Shown here: positions 1 through 6,879 of the stretch, piece after piece
Numbering within the stretch: the stretch's first letter is position 1
Layout of the letters: every line of letters begins with the position of its first letter
From: CAMCHP01 sp036835325
GTDB taxonomy: Bacteria; Bacteroidota; Bacteroidia; Flavobacteriales_D; Sanyastnellaceae
Length of the DNA stretch: 7,665 nucleotides
Assembly: GCA_036835325.1 (NCBI GenBank)
Contig: DAITMF010000087.1
Location: 1-7,665, forward strand
Reading direction: 5' to 3'
Notes under the pieces: model-generated
The model's database searches: none
What the model saw: the letters and a program-made list of their open reading frames with translations, nothing else
What the model was told of the DNA's origin: nothing
Translations under genes and position numbers: made by a program

Positions 1-1
1 A

Positions 2-271
2 TGGGAAATCCTCAACGAGCGCATGCTGGAGGCCAGCGGTGGAGGCTTCGAGCAAGCGGTTCATGACTACCGCGACATCCGCGATGACCGCGTGAGCACC
101 TACTTCGATTTGAAACGCAGCGAAACCAAAACCTACTACGTGCGCTTGAACGCCGCGTATTTGGGCCGCTTCTTCCTCCCAGCCGCGAATGTCGAAATGA
201 TGTACGACGGCACGGTGAACGCCCGCAATCGTGGACAATGGGTTGAAGTCGTTCAGGGCGGAGTTTTGTAA
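2..271 (+). CDS. Alpha-2-macroglobulin family protein, C-terminal fragment (5' end outside window)
   Basis: This is the last 89 codons of a larger gene. The frame is open to the left edge, beginning WEILNERM, and stops with TAA at 269-271. The short stretch RDIRDDRVSTYFD, then a beta-rich segment with GRFFLPAANVEMMYD, and the ending NRGQWVEVV match the extreme C-terminus of bacterial alpha-2-macroglobulins (YfhM type), where the end of the receptor-binding-like domain carries a 'R-D-D-R ... Y-x-x-R ... G-x-F-x-x-P-x-x-x-x-E-x-M-Y' pattern. Family members are very large periplasmic proteins, often lipoproteins, that trap proteases and often act beside a penicillin-binding protein. Neither the thioester region nor the signal peptide is in the window, so activity cannot be judged. 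pepD starts 23 bp downstream on the same strand and may be cotranscribed. The family call is from recognition of the tail only. Confidence 0.8.
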   Translation, partial: WEILNERMLEASGGGFEQAVHDYRDIRDDRVSTYFDLKRSETKTYYVRLNAAYLGRFFLPAANVEMMYDGTVNARNRGQWVEVVQGGVL

Positions 272-294
272 CTTAGGCAACCATTTTGAAACCC

Positions 295-1746
295 ATGAGC
301 ACATCCATCCGAAACCTCCAACCCACCGCATTGTGGAACCACTTCGCTGATTTGAACGCAGTTCCTCGTCCATCAAAAAAAGAAGCGCGCGTCATCGCCT
401 TCATGGAAAGCTTTGGACGGTCACTGGGATTGCCCACCGAGCGCGATGAAATCGGCAACGTTGTCATCCGCAAAGCGGCAACAAAAGGCATGGAAAACCG
501 ACCCACCGTGATTCTGCAAAGCCACCTCGATATGGTGCACCAGAAGAACAACGACACGGTGTTTGACTTCGAAAGTGAGGGCATTCGCATGTTCATCGAC
601 GGCGATTGGGTAAAAGCCGAGGGCACCACGCTCGGCGCTGACAACGGTATCGGTGTTGCCACCATTATGGCGCTGCTCAGCAGCTCAGACATTGCCCACC
701 CGCCTCTTGAGGCGCTCTTCACCATTGACGAAGAAACCGGCATGACAGGTGCGCTCAAACTCAAGCGCAACTGGCTCAAAGGGAGCATTTTGCTCAATTT
801 GGATACCGAAGACGACGATGAGTTGACCATCGGCTGCGCCGGAGGCATTGACGTGACCGCCAGTGGCAGCTACGAAGAAGAAGACACCCCGACAGCGTCA
901 AGCGGATGGAAAATGACCATCAAAGGCCTGTCAGGCGGCCATTCAGGGATGGACATCAACAAGGGCCTCGGCAATGCGAATAAATTGCTTGCGCGGATGC
1001 TCTACAAGGCCCACGAACGCTACGGTGTACGCGTGGCCCGCATCGATGGCGGAGGGTTGCGCAACGCCATCCCTCGCGAGGCATCGGCCCACTTGGCCGT
1101 GAGCACCTTGCAAGATGAGCCGTTCTTGAAGCACATCAAGGAAATGGAAACCACCTTGCGCAGCGAATACGCCACCACCGACCCGGGCCTCACCGTACTG
1201 CTTGAACCCGCCGAATTGCCGGCAAAGGTTATGCAGGAAGAGTTCCAAGACGCCTTCATCAGTGGCATACTGGCCTGTCCGAATGGAATTTACCGCATGA
1301 GTCCGGATATCGACGGGCTCGTCCAAACCTCCAACAACATTGCCCGTGTTGTGGCTCATTCAGGCGAAGCCACGGTGCAGTGCCTCACCCGCAGTTCGCT
1401 TGACAGCGAAAAAGGCGATTTGGCCCATTCGATTGAGGCCTGTTTCGGCCTGGTGGGATTGACAACGACCTTCTCGGGCGATTACCCGGGGTGGCAGCCG
1501 GCGCCGTCATCGGAGATTGTGGCGTTGATGGAGAAACTGTACACCCAACGCTTCAACGAAAAACCGCATGTACTCGCTTGCCACGCAGGATTGGAATGTG
1601 GCATTATCGCCGGTGCCTACCCGAACCTCGACATGGTATCGTTCGGACCGAACATCAAGGGCGCACACTCACCCGACGAGCGCGTGCAGGTGAGCTCGGT
1701 GCAGAAGTTCTGGGGCTACCTTACAGAAACCTTGGCAACGATTTAA
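295..1746 (+). CDS. pepD: Aminoacyl-histidine dipeptidase (Xaa-His dipeptidase, peptidase M20C)
   Basis: A cytosolic zinc dipeptidase of 483 residues, the normal PepD length, which cleaves Xaa-His dipeptides (carnosine-like) and other unspecific dipeptides as a late step of peptide catabolism. The N-terminus has the PepD pattern LWNHFADLNAVPRPS and ERDEIGNVVIRK. Metal-site motifs are intact: SHLDMVHQKNND with H77 and D79, TTLGADNGIG with D116, TIDEETGM with the catalytic/ligand pair E146-E147, LNLDTED with D170, and GAHSPDE with H458 near the C-terminus. The GCAGGID stretch after the second metal motif is typical of M20C. The lid/dimerisation domain lies roughly between residues 190 and 385. 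I chose ATG at 295; a TTG at 286 is in frame and would add three residues, but nothing favours it. No hydrophobic leader is present. The stop codon overlaps the stop of the convergent HxlR gene in TTAA. Confidence 0.96.
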   Translation: MSTSIRNLQPTALWNHFADLNAVPRPSKKEARVIAFMESFGRSLGLPTERDEIGNVVIRKAATKGMENRPTVILQSHLDMVHQKNNDTVFDFESEGIRMFIDGDWVKAEGTTLGADNGIGVATIMALLSSSDIAHPPLEALFTIDEETGMTGALKLKRNWLKGSILLNLDTEDDDELTIGCAGGIDVTASGSYEEEDTPTASSGWKMTIKGLSGGHSGMDINKGLGNANKLLARMLYKAHERYGVRVARIDGGGLRNAIPREASAHLAVSTLQDEPFLKHIKEMETTLRSEYATTDPGLTVLLEPAELPAKVMQEEFQDAFISGILACPNGIYRMSPDIDGLVQTSNNIARVVAHSGEATVQCLTRSSLDSEKGDLAHSIEACFGLVGLTTTFSGDYPGWQPAPSSEIVALMEKLYTQRFNEKPHVLACHAGLECGIIAGAYPNLDMVSFGPNIKGAHSPDERVQVSSVQKFWGYLTETLATI

Positions 1747-2087
1747 TCGGTTTCCGACATATTGTCAGCTTCGTACTGAAGGGCAAATTGAGCCATCGAC
1801 GCAATCAGCGGAAGGGCCAATTTGCCCTTTTCCGTTAGGCGGTATTCGACACGAGGAGGTACTTCGCCAAAATTCTTGCGCACTACAAGTCCGTTGTCGG
1901 CAAGCACCTTCAGCTCTTGAATGAGCATCTTCTCGCTGATGTCGGGGATGCGGCCCCGCAACACCGACAGCCGGTGCGGACCATCGGCCAGTTGATTGAT
2001 GATGAGCAGCTTCCATTTCCCTCCGAGCATCTCCAAGGTAGTGCGGATGGGGCAACGTGCCGTGATTTGAAGGGTTTTATCGTTCAT
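1743..2087 (-). CDS. HxlR family winged-helix transcriptional regulator
   Basis: A 114-residue single-domain DNA-binding protein of typical HxlR length. The diagnostic N-terminus is present: C12-P13 followed by TLEMLGGKWKLLII (residues 17-30). The helix-turn-helix with recognition helix runs through IPDISEKMLIQELKVLADNGL (about 48-67), and the wing is FGEVPPRVEYRLTEKG (73-88). Family members work as dimers and many sense electrophiles or oxidants through the conserved N-terminal cysteine, here C12. The frame extends upstream to an ATG at 2174, but that would overlap the divergent oxidoreductase and add 29 unrelated residues, so ATG at 2087 is used. It is divergent from the NAD(P)-binding protein at 2165, the usual place for an HxlR target, and likely represses that gene and itself. 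The TAA stop overlaps the pepD stop. The family is certain; the inducer is unknown. Confidence 0.93.
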   Translation of the reverse strand: MNDKTLQITARCPIRTTLEMLGGKWKLLIINQLADGPHRLSVLRGRIPDISEKMLIQELKVLADNGLVVRKNFGEVPPRVEYRLTEKGKLALPLIASMAQFALQYEADNMSETD

Positions 2088-2164
2088 ACTTACAAAAAGG
2101 TGGGTATTGTTAATAAAACACTGTACACCCTTCGATGGTAATTTAGCAGAAATAACACAACCGC
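2088..2164. promoter_or_regulatory. Divergent promoter/operator region between HxlR regulator and oxidoreductase
   Basis: This 77-bp A/T-rich gap must hold the promoters of both divergent genes. Visible elements are an inverted repeat TGTT-N5-AACA at 2108-2120, immediately followed by the palindrome TGTACA at 2122-2127; either could be part of an HxlR dimer site. On the plus strand TAATTTAG at 2139-2146 matches the Bacteroidota -7 consensus TAnnTTTG with one mismatch, but no well-placed -33 TTG is seen. The regulatory role follows from gene arrangement; the exact sites are guesses. Confidence 0.4.
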
Positions 2165-2800
2165 ATGAAAACATTGGCCCTTTTTGGCGCGAGCGGACGA
2201 ACCGGTCGCCACATCGTTGAACAAGCCTTGGAGCAAGGCTACAGCATCCGTGCTTTGGTGCGAACCCCTGAAAAGCTCGGAATCACCCACCCCAAATTGC
2301 ACACTGTAAAAGGTGACGTGCTGGATTTCGCATCGGTGAAATCGGTGATTGAACACAGCGACACCGTTGTGAGCGTTTTCGGTCACGTGAAGAACTCGCC
2401 GCCACGTGTGCAAACTGAAGGCACGAAGAACATTGTTAAAGCCATGCACCAAGCGGGCGTCTCCAAGATTGTTTCGCTCTCAGGCGGCGCGCTGCCCTAC
2501 CCCAAGCGCGACGAGCCCAAGGTGGCCGATCACGTCATCCGCTTCATCATGCGCACCTTAGCTGCGAACATGGTCAACGACGCCATTGAACATGCCGAGG
2601 TACTAGAAAATAGTGGACTGCAATGGGTTATTGTACGTGCTCCCCGCTTGCTTGATGCACCGCGCAAGAACCACTACCGCGAAGGCTGGGTGGGCGTTAA
2701 CTCAAGCACCTCCATCGCGCGCGCTGATTTGGCAGACTTCATCCTCAAACAGGTAAACGATACGCGCTACCACGGTCAAATGCCCATGGCGAGTTGGTAA
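2165..2800 (+). CDS. NAD(P)-binding atypical short-chain dehydrogenase (NmrA/flavin reductase-like)
   Basis: A 211-residue Rossmann-fold protein. The N-terminal nucleotide motif GASGRTG (residues 8-14) fits GxxGxxG of the extended/atypical SDR group, and R33 after the second strand (ALVRTPEK) is placed to bind the 2'-phosphate of NADP. GDVLD at 50-54, KIVSLSGG at 101-108 and VRAPRLLDAP at 157-166 match the biliverdin-reductase-B/YwnB-like group. The classical SDR catalytic Tyr-x3-Lys is not visible, as usual in this group, so the reaction (quinone, flavin or other carbonyl reduction) or a purely regulatory dinucleotide-sensing role cannot be decided. It is cytosolic with no signal peptide. 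It is divergent from the HxlR regulator, which points to redox- or electrophile-responsive expression. The stop codon TAA ends one base before the stop of the convergent DUF4249 gene. Confidence 0.88.
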   Translation: MKTLALFGASGRTGRHIVEQALEQGYSIRALVRTPEKLGITHPKLHTVKGDVLDFASVKSVIEHSDTVVSVFGHVKNSPPRVQTEGTKNIVKAMHQAGVSKIVSLSGGALPYPKRDEPKVADHVIRFIMRTLAANMVNDAIEHAEVLENSGLQWVIVRAPRLLDAPRKNHYREGWVGVNSSTSIARADLADFILKQVNDTRYHGQMPMASW

Positions 2801-2801
2801 T

Positions 2802-3740
2802 TCACTCCACCGACGACGACGACACCCCGCCGAAAACGCCCAGTCCGCCCTCCACATTCGAAAACACCAACACCGGCTCGGCGAATGGGTCACCATTGGT
2901 GTTGGCAAAGCGGCGTGCGGTTACCCTGTAGCGGTAGTACGCCTCTGATAAGGTTGATAAACGTAGAATGTAGCGCGCACCGGGGAAGGGCTCTGAAACC
3001 CGCACCACAAACTCACGTGTACTGCCCTCGAACAAATTGTCACTGAAGAAGAACTGATCGCCAAAGGTGAGTGTCTCGCCCAAGAAGCTATCGTTCTCAG
3101 AGGCGATGACCTGGTCAGTCGTGTTCATGCCGACCGGATAGAAAAAGGGGACATCAAGCCACACTGTGTCGGGGACAAACTCACCGGTATTGGGGTTGAA
3201 GATGTAATTGATGAAAAACTCTTCGGCTTGAATCACTTCGAGCATGTAGTAGTTCTTTTCGCCCGGTGGGTCAGCAAAGGTGAAGCGGTATTCACGACCG
3301 GTGGAGGTTTCGAACGGGTTATCAATCTCTACCGTGGCTGTATCCCATGAGAGGATTGGAACCGGAACAGGCACCACATCGCTGGCTTCCACAGGGTCAA
3401 AACCGGGGTGCTCAGCCACCAAGCGGTAGCGCGACCCGACTGTTGCGGTTGTTGCACCACGGTAGACACCAAAACCCGTATGTTGGAGTACCTCCAGCAA
3501 ATTGCCTGCTTCATCGTAGAGCGAAAGCACACCGCTCGTTCGCGGTTCAATCCCATCTGTGCTAAGGTAACCAACGCTATTTGTCAAGGTCACTTGGATG
3601 GACGAATCAGGGTACATCACCCCGTTGATGACCAAGCGAGGCGTAGCGTTGTCGCCTTCGAACTCAAGGAACTTCGTGCATCCGCCGAAGGCGAAAACAA
3701 CCAAAAGCGAGAGAACACCAATTGCGTTTTTCATGGCCAT
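2802..3740 (-). CDS. DUF4249 family outer-membrane lipoprotein, receptor partner
   Basis: A 312-residue predicted lipoprotein. The N-terminus MAMKNAIGVLSLLVVFAFGGC has a charged start, a hydrophobic core and a cysteine at position 21 that fits a relaxed Bacteroidota signal peptidase II site. The mature part is beta-rich: the LVINGVMYPD segment after the anchor, a run of proline-valine residues (VVPVPVPI) in the linker, and the C-terminal VFSNVEGGLGVFGG that is the best hallmark of DUF4249. Family members regularly follow TonB-dependent receptors but have no established function; a surface or periplasmic accessory role to the receptor is inferred. ATG at 3740 shares its A with the receptor stop TGA (TGATG), suggesting translational coupling. 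ATG at 3734 gives the equally plausible start MKNAIG (310 residues). The frame is open to 3899, but that part lies inside the receptor gene and does not look like protein. Confidence 0.9.
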   Translation of the reverse strand: MAMKNAIGVLSLLVVFAFGGCTKFLEFEGDNATPRLVINGVMYPDSSIQVTLTNSVGYLSTDGIEPRTSGVLSLYDEAGNLLEVLQHTGFGVYRGATTATVGSRYRLVAEHPGFDPVEASDVVPVPVPILSWDTATVEIDNPFETSTGREYRFTFADPPGEKNYYMLEVIQAEEFFINYIFNPNTGEFVPDTVWLDVPFFYPVGMNTTDQVIASENDSFLGETLTFGDQFFFSDNLFEGSTREFVVRVSEPFPGARYILRLSTLSEAYYRYRVTARRFANTNGDPFAEPVLVFSNVEGGLGVFGGVSSSSVE

Positions 3741-6085
3741 CAGAATTTGAAGTTGTAGGTAAACGAAGGCAGTACGGGGAACAGCGCCAACTGGGTGAGG
3801 CGCTGATCGCCATTGATGTCGGTACTGAAGTAAAGGAAGAACGGATTTTGCCGGCTGTAGGCGTTGTACAGGCCGAAGTTCCACGTGCGTTCGCCCCATT
3901 TGGTGGGCTTGTGCAGGTTCACGCCAAGGTCAAGGCGGTGGTAAGCCGGCATGCGGTAGTTGTTGCGCGATTCGATGTGCCCAATGTCGCCACCGAAGAA
4001 GCCGGCAATGGGGTCGGCAAGGCCTTGATACCGCTCAATGGGCAAGCTGACCGCGTTTCCTGTGCCGTACACCCACACGAGGCCAACGTCAACGCGTTCG
4101 TTGAAGACGTGCGTGAGGGCAACCGAGATATCGTGACGACGGTCGTACCGGTACGGGAAGGTGTTGCCAAAGTTCAGCTCCTCAAAGCGCCGGTTGGTCC
4201 ACGCCAAGGTGTAGCCCACCCATCCTGAAGTTTTGCCGACTTTCTTTTCAAGGAGGATCTCAGCGCCGCAGCTCCAACCGTTGCCCGCTGCCACCTGGTC
4301 TTCCCAGTTCGATGCTCCGGCAACGAAACTTGCGCCGTCGCGGTACTCAATGAGGTTACGCATCCACTTGTAGTAGCCTTCGATGTTGATTTCAAAGTTG
4401 CGCGGCAGGGTACGCACGATGCCCACAGCGACTTGATCAGCAAATTGCGGACGAATCTCATCAGTTGGCGGCACCCACAAGTCGGTGGGCAAGCCAATGC
4501 CTGCATTACTGAGCAGGTGCAAAAATTGCGCCATGTGGGCATAGCTGGCCTTAAGCGCGGTGAGCTCACTGAGCAAATAACGGCCGCTGATGCGCGGTTG
4601 AAGCGAAAAGTACTCTTCATCGCGCACGAAGAATCCGCTGAAGTGCAAACCACCGTTTATGCGCAAGCGGTCGTTAACTGTCCAGTCATCTTGAATGTAG
4701 CTCGCAAACTCGTGGGCATAGATTTCATCGGCCCCGAAAGTGAGCTCGCTCAACGCACCATCGGTAACGTCATTCAAACGGCTAATGCCCGGTACGAAGG
4801 TGTGGTAGGTATAACCGCCGCCGAACTTCACGCGGTGATCGGGAACGGGGTAATAGTTGAAATCGATTTTTCCGCCCCAATCGCGGATGCCCGAGTTGTA
4901 CGAAATGCCCACCTCTTGTTCTTCGCCGTTGCCGCCAATGTTGCGTGTTTCGATGCTGCTGCCCACTGAAAAATCGTACTGACTGTAAGTCACGGTTGTG
5001 TTGCTGAAGAGACGCGGACTGAAAATGTAGTTCCAACGCAAGGCCGCTATGGCGTTGCCCCAGCCAAGCTCGGCGCGGAAGCTCTCTTCTGTGCGGTCGG
5101 CTCCTGAGCCATATCGGTAGGTGTCGCTCGCAAAAAAGCGGTCGCGGCCAAGGTAGCCACTGAGGTAGAGGCGGCTTTTGTCAGAGAACTTGTGGTTGAT
5201 CTTCGCGTTGAGGTCGTAGAAGAAGTAGCCTCCGTCGGTGCCGTTGCTCGCTGCGCGGATGAGCGGCCGCGCCAAAACATCGATGTAGGTACGCCGCCCG
5301 CTCACCATAAACGAGGTTTTGTCTTTCACGATGGGCCCTTCAAGCGTGAGGCGCGAAGCGATTAATCCGATGCCGCCTTCGCCCTTGAGTTTTTTCGCGT
5401 TGCCTTCTTTCATGCGCATGTCAATGACCGAGCTGAGGCGGCCTCCATACTCGGCCGGAAAGCCGCCTTTGATCAGCTCCACGCTGTTCAATGCGTCAGT
5501 GTTGAAGATGCTGAAGAACCCGAAGAGGTGGCTCGCATTGTAAATGGGCACACCGTCAAGTAGAATGAGGTTTTGATCGGGCCCTCCTCCCCTCACGTAC
5601 AAGCCCGAAGCGCCTTCGGTTCCGCTTTGCACGCCTGGCATCAGCTGAATGGTTTTAAGCACGTCGCGTTCGCCAAACAGCACAGGAAGCGCCTTCACCT
5701 TGTCGAGCGAGACATCGATGCGGCTCATTTGCGACTGTTCAACCTGATTCTCTACGCGTTCGCCAACGACTTCAACCTCTTGCAGGTTCACGCTGCCCGA
5801 GAGTTCGAAATTGAAACTCACGTTGCCGGTCAGTTTCAGGGTACGGAACTGGGAATCAAACCCGATAAACGACACCCGCAGTTTAACACTGTCTTGGGGC
5901 AAGGTCAACGAGTAAAAACCAAAGGCATTGGCAACGGCGCCTTTGCCCGACTTGCTATCGATGACGGTGGCACCGATGAGGGCTTCGCCCGATGATGCAT
6001 CGGTGATGTAGCCCGAGATGGTCGCGTTTTGGGCTATGAGCGCCGTGCTCAGCAGCAGGGCGAAAAGAACAATCAGGTGCTTCAT
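3740..6085 (-). CDS. TonB-dependent outer-membrane receptor with carboxypeptidase-regulatory-like domain
   Basis: A 781-residue outer-membrane transporter powered by TonB-ExbB-ExbD. The signal peptide is residues 1-18, with cleavage likely before Q19. A carboxypeptidase-regulatory-like beta-sandwich follows (about 20-97: ISGYITDASSGEALIGATV, then GFYSLTLP and VSFIGF). A TonB-box-like strand LQEVEVVGER lies at 101-110. The plug covers about 120-230, with DVLKTIQLMPGV, LYVRGG (162-167), LLDGVPIYN (175-183) and KGGFPAEYGGRLSSVIDM (206-223). The remainder has alternating aromatic strands of a 22-strand barrel and ends FTYNFKF with a terminal Phe, as expected for barrel assembly. Length and domain order are complete for this group, which is smaller than SusC. 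No SusD gene is present; the overlapping DUF4249 lipoprotein is the partner. The cargo cannot be told: peptide, siderophore and polymer are all open. The next gene upstream ends 95 bp before the start; no clear promoter is seen in that gap. Confidence 0.95.
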   Translation of the reverse strand: MKHLIVLFALLLSTALIAQNATISGYITDASSGEALIGATVIDSKSGKGAVANAFGFYSLTLPQDSVKLRVSFIGFDSQFRTLKLTGNVSFNFELSGSVNLQEVEVVGERVENQVEQSQMSRIDVSLDKVKALPVLFGERDVLKTIQLMPGVQSGTEGASGLYVRGGGPDQNLILLDGVPIYNASHLFGFFSIFNTDALNSVELIKGGFPAEYGGRLSSVIDMRMKEGNAKKLKGEGGIGLIASRLTLEGPIVKDKTSFMVSGRRTYIDVLARPLIRAASNGTDGGYFFYDLNAKINHKFSDKSRLYLSGYLGRDRFFASDTYRYGSGADRTEESFRAELGWGNAIAALRWNYIFSPRLFSNTTVTYSQYDFSVGSSIETRNIGGNGEEQEVGISYNSGIRDWGGKIDFNYYPVPDHRVKFGGGYTYHTFVPGISRLNDVTDGALSELTFGADEIYAHEFASYIQDDWTVNDRLRINGGLHFSGFFVRDEEYFSLQPRISGRYLLSELTALKASYAHMAQFLHLLSNAGIGLPTDLWVPPTDEIRPQFADQVAVGIVRTLPRNFEINIEGYYKWMRNLIEYRDGASFVAGASNWEDQVAAGNGWSCGAEILLEKKVGKTSGWVGYTLAWTNRRFEELNFGNTFPYRYDRRHDISVALTHVFNERVDVGLVWVYGTGNAVSLPIERYQGLADPIAGFFGGDIGHIESRNNYRMPAYHRLDLGVNLHKPTKWGERTWNFGLYNAYSRQNPFFLYFSTDINGDQRLTQLALFPVLPSFTYNFKF

Positions 6086-6180
6086 GCAAGCGGTAATGGT
6101 CGACAGTAGAACGGCCGAAGGTCGATGTTAATTACAGTAACTGCGAAATAAATCGTTGGCCAAAATGACAGTTCCAAGGT

Positions 6181-6699
6181 TCACGCCACCTCTTCCGGTG
6201 AAATGTTGGCTTTGGCCGACTCGGGCGACAGCAAACCTATGGCCACCACCAATGCGATAAGCGCATAGAGCATCAATCCGGCCCACAACGCATTGTGCGG
6301 ATACACCGACAAACCATCGGGTACCGTTACCTTGGTTTTCTCGCCGCTATCGACCAAAGTTTCGCGCAGCTTAATCAGCACATTGGTGCGTTCAAGCGCA
6401 CTTTCAGAGTTGAGCACTTCAAGTTCGCGTTGGCTCGCCTTGAGGTTGCGGTACCAGAATTCAATGTCTTCATCGGGGGTTTTCCAAAGAATCGACGTGT
6501 ACCCCGTTGTGAGGTTGTTGGCTTCGAGGTAGTCGATGGCGCGCGTCAGTTCTTCACGGGCGAGGTCAACAGTGTTCGCATCGGCCGCCCGTTTGAGGTA
6601 GCCTGATACGTTTTGCTTAAACACCACGCCGTGGTAAATGCGCACCGAGAAAATGGCCAGCGTCGATAGCAAAAGCAGTAATCCAATTCCCTTTTTCAT
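6181..6699 (-). CDS. Conserved-looking membrane protein of unknown function with two transmembrane segments
   Basis: A 172-residue protein I cannot name. It starts MKKGIG at a good ATG, has a first hydrophobic segment at about 5-19, and a second at about 138-157, so both ends should be on the same side of the inner membrane. The long middle domain (21-135) is charged and mostly helical: a predicted helix around 33-60 (GYLKRAADANTVDLAREELTR, shortened here), the turn NNLTTGYTS (61-69), then WKTPDEDIEFWYRNLK (72-87), a helix about 88-118, and a proline-containing return PDGLSVYPHNALW. The motif-like TPDEDIEFWY and ANNLTTGYTS look like conserved positions. The family is undescribed as far as I can tell. 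It lies between the TetR regulator and the receptor on the same strand; cotranscription with the receptor across the 95-bp gap is possible but not shown. GATATTTG at 6730-6723 is a weak -7 candidate. Confidence 0.8.
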   Translation of the reverse strand: MKKGIGLLLLLSTLAIFSVRIYHGVVFKQNVSGYLKRAADANTVDLAREELTRAIDYLEANNLTTGYTSILWKTPDEDIEFWYRNLKASQRELEVLNSESALERTNVLIKLRETLVDSGEKTKVTVPDGLSVYPHNALWAGLMLYALIALVVAIGLLSPESAKANISPEEVA

Positions 6700-6774
6700 G
6701 GCATTTGAGGTTTTTTACGCTTCAAATATCGCTGCGCGGATGTCGACCGTATGGCAGAATCGGACGAGCGGACG

Positions 6775-6811
6775 GAGAACGCCGTTTGACGGCTTACAGC
6801 AAGCCGTTCTC
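6775..6811. repeat. Nested inverted-repeat element (possible three-way junction or alternate hairpins)
   Basis: Thirty-seven bases closed by a perfect 7-bp inverted repeat, GAGAACG at 6775-6781 and CGTTCTC at 6805-6811. Inside are two short hairpins, CCGT-TTG-ACGG (6782-6792) and CTT-ACAGC-AAG (6793-6803), leaving one base unpaired. An alternative is a 7-bp stem ACGGCTT (6789-6795) with AAGCCGT (6801-6807) around a 5-base loop. GCCGT occurs on both sides of ACGGC, so the centre can pair left or right. No T-tract follows on either strand, which argues against a simple intrinsic terminator. Confidence 0.5.
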
Positions 6812-6829
6812 GCTTGACTGAGGGATGGA

Positions 6830-6879
6830 TGACGGTAAACACCCAACACTTTTCTCACCGTCAAAAAAAATGTTGGGTG
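6830..6879. repeat. Interleaved inverted repeats A-B-A'-B' (pseudoknot or switching hairpins)
   Basis: Two perfect inverted repeats are interleaved. A is TGACGGT (6830-6836) with A' ACCGTCA (6857-6863); B is CACCCAACA (6840-6848) with B' TGTTGGGTG (6871-6879). On the plus strand the connecting segments are AAA, an 8-base pyrimidine stretch CTTTTCTC, and seven A residues before B'. A short first loop and an A-rich last loop are the layout of an H-type pseudoknot, though the 8-base middle linker is longer than usual. On the minus strand the order is B-A-B'-A' with a T-rich first loop. Otherwise the two stems exclude each other sterically. Confidence 0.55.

Noticed and set aside
273..848. Minus-strand frame of 191 codons opposite pepD
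   Set aside because: It is low-complexity Ser/Met/Pro-rich sequence, which is typical of antisense translation; pepD in the other frame has full motif support.
3741..3899. Upstream extension of the DUF4249 reading frame
   Set aside because: The added residues are coded inside the receptor's last barrel strands, are basic and unstructured, and would bury the lipoprotein signal peptide.
3722..4969. Plus-strand open frames of 168 and 178 codons inside the receptor gene
   Set aside because: They are mirror frames of the TonB-dependent receptor in GC-rich DNA, with no recognisable domain, start context or partner.
6086..6180. Promoter of the receptor gene
   Set aside because: TCATTTTG (6168-6161) is one base off the Bacteroidota -7 box and TTGGCCAA (6156-6163) overlaps it as a palindrome, but no -33 element is correctly spaced, so I do not list it.
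6840..6879. CACCCAACA/TGTTGGGTG as a simple intrinsic terminator of the TetR gene
   Set aside because: The loop is 22 bases, the T run lies in the loop on the minus strand, and only three T residues follow the stem. Termination there is possible but does not have the normal form.
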